A stretch of 64,000 bases of DNA. Source: Paragonimus westermani (taxonomy: Eukaryota; Platyhelminthes; Trematoda; Plagiorchiida; Troglotrematidae). Below the pieces are notes generated by a model, which saw only the letters and a program-made list of their open reading frames with translations, was not told the origin of the DNA and made no database searches. A program made the position numbers and the translations under genes. Of the stretch, positions 14,481 through 25,511 are shown one piece after another. Within the stretch, counting starts at the first letter, position 1; the number at the start of each line of letters is the position of its first letter. The stretch lies in contig QNGE01001291.1 in the NCBI GenBank assembly GCA_008508345.1, forward strand, positions 29,601 to 93,600, given 5' to 3'.

Positions 14481-16149
14481 CAACCACTGACCAGATACGA
14501 TGCGTGTTGTAAACAGGGTCAAATAAAACGACTGTTTGTTCACTTAGTTCGAGCGATGCTGTGATCGAAATGGTTACCACTCATCAACTCCCCGTTCATT
14601 ATTATACAATTGTCACGACAAGTTATGACCAGTGCGCAATGTGTAATATCAGAGCTGTACCCCGTGAAACTCAATACTCCCATGTATAAAATCGCGAAGA
14701 CACTGTTCTCAAAGTCACCTACTGAGGGGATGCTGTAAAACCTAAGGTTGTTATAAATCCCAACCCAGATTATGAGTTTATCTTTCGTAGTTTCAGACAA
14801 TGGAGAACGTTAGAGCACCCCATTTAGTCAACGATTACGAACACGTCGGCGATTCGTACAAAAAACTATTTCTAGAATCCTAACAAACAGTAGGTTGTTA
14901 GGAAGAAAGACTTTAAGGAACTGTGGATATAGAAGGTCAACCTCTTTCCCTGCCTTCACTTGTGTGAGTGGGAAGAAGGAACATACTCCACGACAATCTC
15001 ACAATCTCGACAGGCCGTACTGGGTCACAATTCCGTTATAACAACCATCCAAGGCTCTACAGACGAACAATGCCCACGGAGACAAATGAAATCATCAACT
15101 AAACTGGCCAATTTTAAACCAGTGAATATTTTCCTGGGATTGTGAGGTAGCTTTTTCTCATCGCAACCATGGCGACTGGCCGGTTCCGTGTGAGCCAGTG
15201 TTGGTGTTCACTTAACGTTACACTTATAACCGGTACACGCCCGAGAATTAATCCGTTAATCTCGTCATATCTACGCTCACATTAATAACATCGTTGACAT
15301 TTTGTATTTGGTAACTGAATGCGATTCAACATTTTCTAACCGTTTGCCCTACATTCCGAACGGCAGTAAACAACTATGTTCATTCCTTGTGCAGGTCCAG
15401 CTCGTTCAACTCAGCTAGTGTCAGCACCGTTTTATCTCTCAACGACCTCACACACACATTATCCCGCTCACGGTTTGGGAAGGTCATTGGTCACGAACAC
15501 CGTCAAACCAAAAGCCACCAGGTCCTCTTAAACATGTTCACGCCGTTACGAAACCGGAAAGACACAACACATAGTGCGGCGACCCCATCGCATGAGCTAA
15601 GCAGTACACAGCCGTACCGGGAGAATTTTCGACTCCAGGAGTTGTACAGTCTCACGCAACATAGGAATTACAAGACAAGGGTTACTTTCACATTAGCCCA
15701 TCCGTCCATCATGCTCCGAAAGCTTCACAACTGTAAAAATAATTTCTATTGCGCAATCAGACTTTTGTTGGGTCCAAACATTTCGTTAACTGATTTGTTG
15801 TTCACTTATATTTGGTATACTGCTATTTACGTGATATGTATATGTACATATTTAGTTCAGCTGTATATAACATTAACCTCTACTGGCTCTTGCCATGTTT
15901 CAAGTGATTGAAAGAATGAGGGCCAACCCTAACGGCAACGTTGCGAAACCGATCACTGAAATCCGATTCTTTATTAGCTGGATTACCCCTCTGAGGTATA
16001 ACCTAGGTTATATAGCAGGTTGCACCCCCGCCTCGGAGTCGCCCAGCATCTTGTGCGTCGCTGGAAGAACATTATCCTTAGCACTAGGTTCCAAGTTCAG
16101 GTTTTCGGTGGGTTAACCTGAACGGGTCAGACCAGCAGTCAAAGACAGT
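14481..16149. other. No gene recognised; one 174-codon anonymous ORF
   Basis: The plus-strand frame 15387-15911 is open for 174 codons and ends in a hydrophobic, Tyr/Ile-rich stretch (around residues 135-162). That could pass for a membrane segment but could equally come from AT-rich sequence. There is no recognisable domain, no clear splice context and no copy elsewhere in the window. I do not call it a gene. The frame at 15895-16116 leads into the CCAAT array. Confidence 0.5.
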
Positions 16150-16345
16150 GGATAACCAATCAGCTCAACGTCGAAAACGAGGAAGTGATTTATCCAATCC
16201 AATAACGAGGAGCAACCAATCCGGTTCCAGGTCAACGTCCAACAGCAACAGGAAGTAGCCAATCAGAATTAAGGTCCTGATCTCAAAAGCTGTAGGAGGT
16301 GACCAATCGGGCCCCATAAAAATGGGAAGTAACCAACAGTAATTC
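16150..16345. promoter_or_regulatory. Array of CCAAT motifs with recurring GGAAGT, TATA-like end
   Basis: CCAAT occurs at 16156, 16194, 16216, 16259 and 16303, with a CCAAC variant at 16333. Three of them follow GGAAGT within 3-12 bases (GGAAGTGATTTATCCAAT, GGAAGTAGCCAAT, GGAAGTAACCAAC). The spacing of 22-44 bp suggests a degenerate tandem unit. A CCCATAAAAATGGG palindrome with a TATA-like core lies at about 16313-16326. CCAAT boxes bind NF-Y and GGAA cores bind ETS factors in animals, so this could be a promoter, or the U3 part of an LTR. No transcript or retroelement body is visible next to it, so its role is inference. Confidence 0.4.
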
Positions 16346-16618
16346 AAATTAACACTTAAACACAACAACAGAGCGAATCAACATTCAAGTCATAACGTCA
16401 ACTCAGTTTTGTATGTAACAACAAGCATCCTGCAAACTCTAATAACCTCATCGCTCACGTTGATGATGCACCTCTGCAGGTGAAGAGACATTTGCAATAT
16501 AATAGGTTGGTGATGATCGCTGAATAGATCAGCATCGTTATGTGGATTGAACATCATCCATAACCTTTCGCGGCCGTCGCATTCCCATAGAATTTCCGGC
16601 GGCCACTTTCGAAAAGAA

Positions 16619-16663
16619 GCACTAGACTCGAGTTTCGCTCTAATTAGAGTTCGTCAGAAATGC
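16619..16663 (-). ncRNA. Hammerhead ribozyme, type I, slightly degenerate
   Basis: On the minus strand the order is GCATTT, CTGACGA, ACTCT-AATT-AGAGC, GAAA, CTCGAGTC, TAGTGC. The invariant CUGANGA and GAAA core is intact. Stem I keeps about five of six pairs, with a U-U mismatch next to the core. The first pair of stem II is an A-C mismatch. Compared with the 21.2 kb and 46.3 kb copies this one is weakened. The same sequence appears again at 16710-16754 beyond the N, probably as an assembly duplicate. Confidence 0.7.
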
Positions 16664-16709
16664 ATATCCTTGCCATGGCCGAGATTTGACCTCCGGCCNT
16701 CGAAAAGAA

Positions 16710-16754
16710 GCACTAGACTCGAGTTTCGCTCTAATTAGAGTTCGTCAGAAATGC
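16710..16754 (-). ncRNA. Hammerhead ribozyme, second copy beyond the N
   Basis: It has the same sequence as the ribozyme at 16619-16663. It lies in the second half of the 89 bp duplication around N16699 and continues into the intact tRNA-like head, so this is the copy that belongs to the full element. The core is intact and stems I and II each carry one closing mismatch. Confidence 0.65.
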
Positions 16755-16901
16755 ATATCCTTGCCATGGCCGAGATTTGACCTCCGGCCATTCCAATCAT
16801 GAGGCAGCAATGTAGAGCACTGCGCCATTGACCTCACTTTAGGCACAACCGAATTACCACATATGAACGCTCAAACAATTTCGCTTGTGAGTAATGATCA
16901 G

Positions 16902-19900
16902 ATCAGCATCGTTTAGATGGACTTTTGGAATTTAGAATCTCAGGTGTATACAGTGTTGCTTGTGGGTGTGGATAACGTTATAGAAGAATGATTAGGAAAT
17001 GACTGATGCGTTCACTCATGATCAGGGACGAGCCCAAGTGCCAAACTGTTGTATCGACAGCAGTATGGCTGAAACAGTCGGAGTCTCGGTAGATCAGTAT
17101 GATCGGTTTGACCATTGAGTTTACCGTACCGCTGGACTAAACTAGCGAACGTTGCTGAGAACAGGCCAGTGAAATTAACTTTTACTGTGTCGGATCGGTT
17201 CCCCGATGAGTCGTTGTATACAGGGGACAGAGACAACGTTGATTCCAGTAGAAATTTGAACAGAGTGGTTAGTAGACGAAAATTACGATACGATTTAACA
17301 CACCCACCTCAGTAGTAAACGTGTGATTAGTATGAAAATAAAATCGGCAAAACCTAAATGAAGTGATTAAAAATATAAATGGGGCTGGATCTTGATGAGA
17401 ACTCACGGTTAAATCCACGGTAAATAAAGGTTGACAGTCAATTGTTTTTGTGAGCATAGAACCGGATGTCGACTGCTGGTCAACAATGCTTCGATATACT
17501 TGAGATTTTGTGAGCTGTGAGCGTTCATCAAGACCTTAAACGAAGATGCGATATTGACACTGTGACCTATGGTCGATAAGTGTCACACAAAGGATGAAGC
17601 GATGTTTCGTCTTCGCTGAGTGTCACTCGTTGGCCGGTGAGTCATTGCAACGGTCAGTAGGAATTAATTTTTTGAAGACGTCAACCTGGTGAACGGTTTA
17701 TTCGGTTCAGAGAATTAGGAAACAGATTGAAGAAGTGGCTGAATGGGTGTGAAACTGTTTGAAAGAATGCACCATATACATCAATATGTTTGTTGAGTAA
17801 AAAGAACGTGAGACGATCGCATTACAGAACAAGCAAGTTGAGGAAACGTGAACACTAGCTGCATTGATGAATATAGACTGGTGTATTGTATAGACAAGAA
17901 CAAATTGGACAGTTCAATCTGCAGTATGATGTGTAATACAGTTACGGAATTTGAAGTTTCATATCGTACCTAGGTTACTAGGAGATTTTTTTTATGTATG
18001 CTGTCCAATAACATGTTCGCATGTACGTGACTGTGTGGCGCGATTCGATGAAACATTTCCGATCTGGTAACTTTTCAGCGGTCGGTCTATAACCTCTCTA
18101 GCTACTATCCTGTGTCAATGCTGTTTAGAGCCCTATAGTGGAACGTAGATACACGCCGTTCAGTGAATATTCTGTCTACGTTCTCAACAGCTTTTACATA
18201 CTAGATGTGGTTAATGAGTACCAGTGAAAAACGACTTATTGCATCGTACAGTAAAAGATAGTCGAAAGATCAGTAGAGATATTCACTTTCGACAATAATA
18301 AAAAATCATGGTTGCTGTATAAAAAGTAACTCACCAGGTTAGTAATAAGTGGAAGTTATTCTTGAGAAATGCCTACGATCTATCGATTGCTTTCAAAAGA
18401 TTGCGGTGCACAATATGAAAGTGCAAGTAGCGAAGCGTTGTGGTACTGCTGTAACAACAACAACAGCAAAGACTGATTGACTGACTGGCGTTATAAACTG
18501 TAAGCCAGTTGATGATGCGAATATAGGCAGTGGTAACGGCAATAGCTCCAAACGTTATAGAAGGAAAGAGGTAACGATCAATTCCTCACGCAGGATTGCT
18601 TCCGTACATGTGAATGAGGTTACATAGTTGCTCGGCACCATGCATCACGTTGGGATGTACACAGCTACCTGCTCTCTTGGAAGGGAAGTGGTCATGATTA
18701 ATAACCGTACCAAACAATAAACTGGGGATTGTGTATATGGGAAAGAGTGAGTTATGCCTGCTGTAGCGGAGCTGTAGATCACTGAATGGGTGGTTACAGT
18801 TCCATTTATAGACCACGGTACCCTGTGGAGCTGATGGATGATTAGCCTGGGTATGTGCTTGCTAAGGTCGGCCGGATGATAGAGAGCCCGCGTGGATATA
18901 AGCCATACATGTATCGATGAGCATAACGCGGTAAGTAAAGCAATTGAAGAACTGTCGGTCAGATACGGATAGAACCAGACAAAGCACAGTGGGTCTGAGT
19001 CCAGTTAGAACTTGCCATTATGTATACACTTGGCTCCTGACGCTTTCATAAAACAAAGGCGCTGGAGTTATACGTCAGATCAAACCTCCGAAAGCATGAA
19101 ACGGCGGCAAGTTTAAAAACCTGCTAACGTAGTAAAAGTTAGTCGACGTATTCGCGGAAAAACTCTTCGCGGCAACCGGACGGTTTGTGATGTAAATGTG
19201 TTAGTGTTTATTATAGGTTCTGTTCGGACTAGAGACACGAGAATGACAAAACTCTCCAGCTCCTTTAAATAGAAACGATGGTTCATACATGCCTGGTATA
19301 ACTGACGGCCAGTCCCATTCACGCCTAATCGAATATGACCACAGCTAATTGTAACCCTACCTCGAAATCAATATCGGTTACCAGTCACTGTGACTCTCTC
19401 CACTCAGCACATCGCTGTACAGGTATGTCTGACGGCGAAAATCTGCACAGCTCCAGTTACCAAAACGATGACTCGAATCCAAGCTGCTGGTCAAAATGAA
19501 GTGGTCAAGGATCAATCTGAATTTTCAAAGCTGTGATCATACTCAACAATTTTTCGTTTATCTTCACATGACCTTCGGCCATTCGTTCGAACTGGCACAA
19601 TTTCTCGGAACTCACCACGCTGCTGGAGAAGTGGGGCTCGAACGGAATATGAAAGTGGGCTGATTTGCCGTGTTTCCATCTAGGGGACATGAGCGTTCCC
19701 GAAGGGGAAACTGAACGTGGTTCACTCCTTCTAAACTAGAAGAACTGATTTGGTTTCCACTGGTCACACTATCCAAGAAGAAGAGGGGCAAGCGATTAAT
19801 GAAAGCGATTAAACGATGGTTGTGGGAATAACAAATAATCACTAAGGATCACGTGAACGTTGTTTACCGAAATGCCCACATCTGTAGACAACTGTTTTTC

Positions 19901-20666
19901 TGCTTTCATAAAAAGTCAAGGTTGTAAACAGTTGCTTTCGGTAACAATTATAACAATTATATGGATAGTAGTTTAACGCGGTGGCAATGCGTTTGTTCGT
20001 GTTGAAGTGTACCGTATTCAAGGTCAGACACGTGACCGTTTTGTGATAACGTGTTAATCACGTTAACTGGTGAACGGGGTTCAGTCGGTTCACGTAATTG
20101 ATTACGGGTCGCTTGTAGCCTGCATGAATTTCTTATTGATACACAGATGGAAGTCGCAGAGTGTAACTGCGACTGCTTCTGTCGTCGATAACGGTTTCGC
20201 CCGGACAGTTCGGAAGCAAATGCGGAATGCTTTGTAAGTAATTCTGAAAACTCTACTGACCATGGCTTAATGACTGGTATCGGTCCAATGGTATCCGATA
20301 AAACTCGACCTGGGTTTTCTCACTCCAGTAGATAACCACGGATTCTGTCTGGTATCCACTGAATGGCTACTCCAAAGTAGCCGGCTTGACAAGCGCAGGT
20401 GATCGAGCATATATATCAAGACGGAGGAATCTTTGGAAACTTGTATTTAAGATGAGGCAATTATATCAGTTAACTCCTAACTGAAATGACGGTGCGGAAA
20501 AGTACTTCTTAGCTACTGTATTTGTAACTTAGCTATTGGCTAATTCACAATTTGAATTGTCTTCTAATGTCCTGGTGATGAAAGTGGGCTGCGTCCTGTT
20601 CCAATTTTATCACGTATTCTGTTCTCTAACTCCTTCACAGCACAATTATGTGTTATGCGGTTCACA
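16902..20666. other. No gene recognised
   Basis: No assignable coding sequence is present and no repeat is shared with other parts of the window. Short open frames such as minus 19322-19113 and minus 19842-19612 have no recognisable features. Confidence 0.55.
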
Positions 20667-20765
20667 GTTTGCGACCTAAATGCCAAGTTCGGCGAACATA
20701 CCAATGCCAAAATCATCAACCCGAGCTACGAACAACACCACCACTGTTCCCAACCATCAGAAGTC
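20667..20765 (+). repeat. Copy of the 61.7 kb palindrome arm flank, starting near the predicted ribozyme cleavage site
   Basis: GTTTGCGACCTAAATGCCAA, then TTCGGCGAACATACCAATGC and GAACAACACCACCACTGTTC, match the minus strand of about 61757-61674 closely. Clear similarity begins at or within a few bases of the site where the hammerhead-like motif at 61753-61792 would cut. Upstream of 20667 only weak resemblance to the ribozyme region remains. The element type is not certain; a PLE terminal repeat or a short retroposon are the candidates. Confidence 0.65.
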
Positions 20766-21087
20766 TGCGTCCTCATTTTTAAGGAAATAATACGGAATCA
20801 TTTTGTTTTGTCTCCCAAATGTTATAAAAAGGAAAATTGTTTGTAACTAGTGATGAGTACACCTGCCGAAGACCATAAAATTCGGGAAGTGGTTTTTGAA
20901 TTACCCAGAGTAGGATATTTTTGTCTGCTAAAACCACTATTACAAAAAACATATAACCAACCGACCATTCGGTTACAATATCCACAGCTAAGAGTGTTTC
21001 ATATTTGCTTTCGTTCAGTTTTCTCTCATTTTCATCATGTTCCAGAGAATGATTATCGTATACTGATGAGTAGTCGGGGATTTGGTT
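20766..21087. other. No gene recognised
   Basis: Overlapping open frames on both strands (minus 21108-20779, plus 20850-21101) run into the SINE and show no domain. Confidence 0.5.
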
Positions 21088-21219
21088 TATTTTCAAGTTG
21101 ACCATCACTCACATTTGATCGCAGCGTTCGCATTCAGGTAGACTTTCCAGCCAGCCTCTTTCGAAAAGAAGCACTAGACTCGAGTTTCGCTCTCATTAGA
21201 GCTCGTCAGTAGTGCATAT
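21088..21219 (-). repeat. SINE copy, 3' half, with intact hammerhead; ends at a single N
   Basis: On the minus strand this is the ribozyme plus the complete 3' tail of the SINE: TCTTTTCGAAAGAGGCTGGC, AAAGTCTACCTGAATGCGAA, ending CAACTTGAAAATA as at 46.37 kb. The tRNA-like head would lie beyond the N at 21220. Instead, 21221-21264 is an inverted copy of the element's own tail (AAGAGGCTGGCTGGAAAGTC). This is either a true head-lost inverted SINE pair or a misjoined contig end. Confidence 0.88.
21171..21215 (-). ncRNA. Hammerhead ribozyme, type I, apparently intact
   Basis: On the minus strand: stem I GCACTA, core CTGACGA, stem II GCTCT-AATG-AGAGC (five perfect pairs, tetraloop), GAAA, palindromic stem III A-CTCGAG-T, cleavage position C, stem I return TAGTGC (six perfect pairs). 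All invariant bases of the hammerhead core are present. Stem III has no proper loop, so a monomer would be strained. The palindrome would allow two RNAs to pair and form a dimeric hammerhead, as described for minimal hammerheads of retroelements. Activity is inferred. Confidence 0.88.
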
Positions 21220-21220
21220 N

Positions 21221-21264
21221 AAGAGGCTGGCTGGAAAGTCTATCCGAATGCGAACGCTGCGATT
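21221..21264 (+). repeat. Inverted SINE tail next to the N
   Basis: AAGAGGCTGGCTGGAAAGTC and CTATCCGAATGCGAACGCTG form a near-exact reverse complement of 21116-21159. Together with N21220 it makes a fold-back centred on the unknown base. Confidence 0.85.
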
Positions 21265-21826
21265 ATCGTATGCTTAGTTTTATTCTTCTACCTGCAAAAT
21301 TCACAAAACGAAAAACCGGTTACATTTCAGCAATCAATATCTAGTGCGCAAAATTCAAAGCATTAGGATAGGAAATAATGATAGGTGAACGATTAGTTGT
21401 ATGAAGGACACTTCTACGACGATCTAACAACGGCTGACTAGAGAGCGAATAGGAATGCAGCGCCCTTGCAGCTTCACTAACTCGCCAATCGGAATCCACT
21501 GAAGCCAATTGCTGTTGGACCAATCGCGAACATAGATAGCCAAGCAAACACTGTGATAGCCTTCGGAAAAACAGGAATGATTGCGATTTTAAGACGTCGG
21601 AATATAGCTCGGCGCGTGCCGTATAAGAAAAAAATGTGATGAGACCTGCTTCTTAATCGACCACAATTCAAAACGGAAACATTCTGATTGCAGCTGGAAT
21701 CAAGGTTAAAAAAGGGATTTGCTTAAAAGTTTGTTTTCACTTTCGCCAAAAGATATCTAAAATATCGATAACAGAAAATCCTTGTAGACTTCAAGGAAAA
21801 CAACTTTTTCGATAGCAAAATGTTTC

Positions 21827-22051
21827 CGATAAATTCTCCTAATAGGAGTGCACAACCGTAAGATTAAGCGACGACCTGGAAAGTTTTTGATGAAGAAAAT
21901 AATGAACGGACAATGTGATTGAGTGAACAATTAACACTACTTCGTTGTGGTTGGGAACACAGATGGAGTCGGTCCTGAGTAGTCAATGTTAATCGGGTTA
22001 GGACAGTGGGGTGGGTTCGGTGACCCTGTTTGAACAAGGAGGCCCCAAGGT
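21827..22051 (+). repeat. Left arm of the 21.8-23.0 kb fold-back
   Basis: This is the outer inverted arm, with the most conserved block at 21930-22000 (TTCGTTGTGG, GTAGTCAATGTTAATC). Confidence 0.7.
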
Positions 22052-22817
22052 TTGAACAAATTTTCTATGTACATACAAATTCGGGTGAAGTGGTCGAATT
22101 GTTACTGCCTTGGATATCAACGGGTTGTGACATGTGACCTTTCGTGACGAGTGTGTTAGGGCCCGAGAGACGATGCGAAATGTCGTCTGCATATGCGTTT
22201 GTATGTTTGTTGAGCACAGTCGATCAAACGGGCCAGAATTGGGGAATTAATGTTTTTTGTGCCCTCAGAGTGCAACCAGCGGGGGGGGGGCAGTGTTTGT
22301 GAATTCTTTCGGATAAGCGCCCAGTAATATAACCTATGCATGCTAAACCACAGGAATCGTCAAATGAACAAGCCAAGGAAGAGGCACTTTATCTTTTAAA
22401 TTCCATGGTACCCTCCTTTTTGGGTGAAATGTGAAAACACGTATTGATGGTAATCCGCCTCTGCTTCACCCTTAAATGACAAAGATGAGTAAACGTTCTG
22501 CTTAGCGACGATGCCCAGTACGGGTCGCGGTTGCCGCTGCTGATGATTTTTCTGAGATAGAGTTAGTGTTAACAATCTGTAGTAAGTTCTTTAATCCCTC
22601 CTCTATCTTGCCGTCTGTGTAGATACTCTTTGCTCTGTTCGTCAGGCAACCGACAGGACCACATTTTAGACTAATGAGTTGATAGCCACGGTAGTGTAAT
22701 TACTGACCACTCCACGTTTTCCTCTGGATACGCCACTCTGCAGTAATCCGTGTGTTAGTGCCACGTCAAGGAATGACGTGAGTGATTCCTAAACAGTCCA
22801 CTACGTCTACTTATCTT

Positions 22818-23041
22818 ATCCTGAGGCTTCCTTGGTCGAACACGGCCACTCAACCTGTCCCATTATCCCAACCAGATTAACATTGACTACTTAAGACCGA
22901 CTTCATCTATGTTCTAAACCACAACGAAGTAGTATTAATTAGTTATTCAGTCACATTATCTCTTCGTTATTTTTTGTCAATTAAATTTCTAACTCGTCGC
23001 TTAATTTTATAGTTGTGTTAGTCTATTAGGAGAATTTGTCG
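22818..23041 (-). repeat. Right arm of the 21.8-23.0 kb fold-back
   Basis: Reverse-complement partner of 21827-22051, with conserved blocks GATTAACATTGACTAC and AACCACAACGAAGTAGT. Confidence 0.7.
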
Positions 23042-24995
23042 AAAACGGTCTGTTTTCAGAAAAGTTTTCTCTCAATATCTGATATCTAACCACTTATATG
23101 ACAACGGAAACGTGGTTTCAGATCTAAGAAGAATGTATTCGAGATTTTTTTTGCAACAAACGCTTATAACTGCACTGATAAAGGAAGACATAATTGTATA
23201 TTGGTATTTTGTATTTCGTCACAACATTTCTCCCAAAATATTGTTTCGATAGAACGTTGTGCACTCGTTCGGATTAACAAACTTCATTGGAGCAAATGAG
23301 CTCCGACATACTGTTCCTCTCGTTGTTTTCTATCTTCATGTGAAGTATTTGCAAAATCCCGCTAACGCCTTCGCACACAAATGTGTGAATTTTCATTCCA
23401 ACGATAGATCAACGGTAACCTTACAGAATAACTCTATGGTAGTTTTCAAGTTATCAGCTTGTTAAGCCCTCATATAGACTGTTTCTTATTGCCAGGATAT
23501 TTTGGTTTTCCTCTGAGAACAAATGTTAACGTGATTGTTTGTTCCTATTGCGGTTTGTCTTTCAATGGTTAGAAAACTGTCATCAACTCTTTTTCTGGCA
23601 GATTTCTATTTTGTACCATAGTTGACAACGAGACCTAATAACAATTTGTGACTGATGATGTTACTAAGGTGAGACAGTCAAGGTTTTTCACTTTTGTGTT
23701 TCAGTGTTATCCAAATTGTCTGTTCCATTCATTCCAAAAAAATAACCGCCAAGTTTCATCATCACTACTTCCCATTGATACATCATCAGTTTATCTAAAC
23801 TTGGAAAATTCAGTTTCTAACCAAATGTTTTCCGTTTATAAATGAATCCGATTTCTGTGTTAATCAAACGGAATCGGACTTTGAAACTTCCGAAGCTCAT
23901 ATAGTACCTCAATGCATCAATAATCTCATGTGAAAGAATTTCCAATATAAAGAAACGATAATAGCAATTTTATCTACTCTTTTGTCCGATTTGTATAATG
24001 GAAAATGAAATACAAGGTTACCGTGTTCCAATAAGATGGTGCACTTTACGGCCTTTTCAAATTATGGCTTTAGTCGTTTTGATTTAATAGCGCTTCTCTC
24101 CAGCATCAAACAAGTATTTGTTGTGAACTGAAGTTACTCACTGACTTCTGTGTATGTGCTGCTTAAAGAATCACTAGGCGATAATGTTTTTCGCTGTAAA
24201 CTATCTTTTCTCAATTACGCAGCTGGTTACTTTAGACAGAAGACATTTGAAATGCGGATAAGCAGCAGTCTAAAACTTCACCAAGCCAAATGAAGTCAGG
24301 TTCTCTTGAAAGCAGTAAGATTCCAAAAAAGAACCGTCTTATTTGAACCAAGTTTTGGAATCTCCAACTTTGTTCTGCTAGATTTTGTGATCAAACCTGT
24401 TTCACATTGGTCTGTATAAAGTTGAAATAGTTTCAGCAGTGCACACTTTTCTGACAAACCAAGATACCCCGAAGGTGGAAAGAGAACACACGAAAGGGAG
24501 TAATCTCACGTGTACAAGATCATACACCTTCTGGCAGTATATCGACGGGCGATCGATAAGACTGCCATGATACGATAACTGCCAATTATTGTTTTACAAC
24601 ACTCCAGCATGTACTCGGTTTTGGAATATTAGGATTAGAATACCAGCTGGCTTTTTCATTTTATGTGCAGTTGACACTACAGTGATCTATGTCGATTCCA
24701 GATCATCCCAAATTTCCCGTGATAAAGCGCACATTTCAGTTTTTAAGCGAACGCTTCTGATCAGGAACACTGTCTAATATCTGATGACAAATCGTTGCCA
24801 ATGGTCAACATGTTGTGAGTCTCGGTTCTCACAGAAGCACCTTTCTTCTAAGTGTCTGTCACACCCTTCAGTAATGCTGGAATTTTCAATACCTTCTCCC
24901 TTCCAAGCTTTAGTGAAATGGATGTTCGTATTCTGTGACAGACAGGCCGTCAAACGTATATATATATCTATACCGTCAGCAAAATAGACTGCCGT
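23042..24995. other. No gene recognised
   Basis: AT-rich tract with short anonymous frames (for example plus 23259-23465, plus 24589-24777). No repeat is shared with the rest of the window. Confidence 0.55.
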
Positions 24996-25150
24996 TGTAT
25001 TGGATCGTCCTCTTTAGTACACACTCAGTTGTTTAACCCAAAAAACGAGAAATCAGAAGAGATGCGGCCGCACTGTTTATTGGACGAGCGAGACAAAACT
25101 TAGGCCACAGATGCTTTAGATTTATAGAACAAACGATTACCATAGATGGG

Positions 25151-25151
<1 letters not shown>
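24996..25151 (-). mobile_element. LTR fragment (same family as 54.3-54.65 kb)
   Basis: On the minus strand the block CCAATAAACAGTGCGGCCGC, with ACCTAAGTTTTGTCTCG upstream and TCTTCTGATTTCTCG downstream, aligns with 54480-54316. This includes the CAATAAACAG polyadenylation-type signal expected in an LTR. Similarity fades at about 24995, near a CA. The upstream part of the LTR runs into a TA tract and then the assembly gap, so whether it is a solo LTR or belongs to a fuller element is unknown. Confidence 0.7.

Positions 25152-25181
<30 letters not shown>
25152..25181. repeat. (TA)n microsatellite at the edge of a gap
   Basis: About 14 TA units run straight into the run of N, which may explain why assembly stopped here. 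Confidence 0.95.
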
Positions 25182-25511
25182 NNNNNNNNNNNNNNNNNNN
25201 NNNNNNNNNNNNNNNNNNNNNNNNNNNNNNNNNNNNNNNNNNNNNNNNNNNNNNNNNNNNNNNNNNNNNNNNNNNNNNNNNNNNNNNNNNNNNNNNNNNN
25301 NNNNNNNNNNNNNNNNNNNNNNNNNNNNNNNNNNNNNNNNNNNNNNNNNNNNNNNNNNNNNNNNNNNNNNNNNNNNNNNNNNNNNNNNNNNNNNNNNNNN
25401 NNNNNNNNNNNNNNNNNNNNNNNNNNNNNNNNNNNNNNNNNNNNNNNNNNNNNNNNNNNNNNNNNNNNNNNNNNNNNNNNNNNNNNNNNNNNNNNNNNNN
25501 NNNNNNNNNNN
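25182..25511. other. Assembly gap (330 N)
   Basis: 330 undetermined bases. Frames that read through it are not evidence of coding sequence. Confidence 0.99.

Larger units (their letters stand above)
16610..16901 (-). repeat. tRNA-derived SINE with hammerhead ribozyme, duplicated across a single N
   Basis: The minus strand carries the same element as at 46.1 kb: the tRNA-like head (A-box near 16830, GGCGCAGTGCTCTACATTGC) followed by the ribozyme and a TCTTTTCGA block. The 89 bases at 16610-16698 are repeated without a visible difference at 16700-16788, with the lone N at 16699 between them. This points to two contig ends that overlap but were not merged, so only one copy may really exist. The normal 3' tail (CTGGCTGGAAAGTCTATC) is missing and other sequence abuts the ribozyme. 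The ribozyme copies are slightly decayed (see their own entries). Confidence 0.85.
21827..23041. mobile_element. Fold-back element with long inverted arms (about 225 bp each)
   Basis: The left arm (about 21827-22051) and the reverse complement of 22818-23041 align along their whole length. Examples are GATTAAGCGACGACC against ATTAAGCGACGAGT, ACTACTTCGTTGTGGTT in both, and GAGTAGTCAATGTTAATCGG against AAGTAGTCAATGTTAATCTG. Mismatches and small indels are frequent, so it is old. Fainter similarity may continue outward to about 21750 and 23090. The inner ~765 bp (22052-22817) shows no transposase-like frame; it contains a G10 run at 22281. It could be a non-autonomous DNA transposon with long terminal inverted repeats, or two inverted copies of an unknown repeat. 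I could not define target-site duplications. Confidence 0.7.

Noticed and set aside
15387..15911. 174-codon ORF as a host gene
   Set aside because: No domain, no splice or promoter context, and the Tyr/Ile-rich end can arise from AT-rich sequence. Left as an anonymous ORF.
17590..17625. GACGAAAC on the minus strand near GTGACACTCAGC (a TCTTCGCTGAGTGTC string recurs at 42.88 kb)
   Set aside because: No CUGANGA core upstream; the shared 15 bases with 42.88 kb are too short to define a repeat.
23755..23790. Minus-strand CTGATGATG...GATGATGAAAC as another hammerhead
   Set aside because: Core strings are present, but stem II is not adjacent to the core, no cleavage triplet follows GAAA and stem I does not pair.
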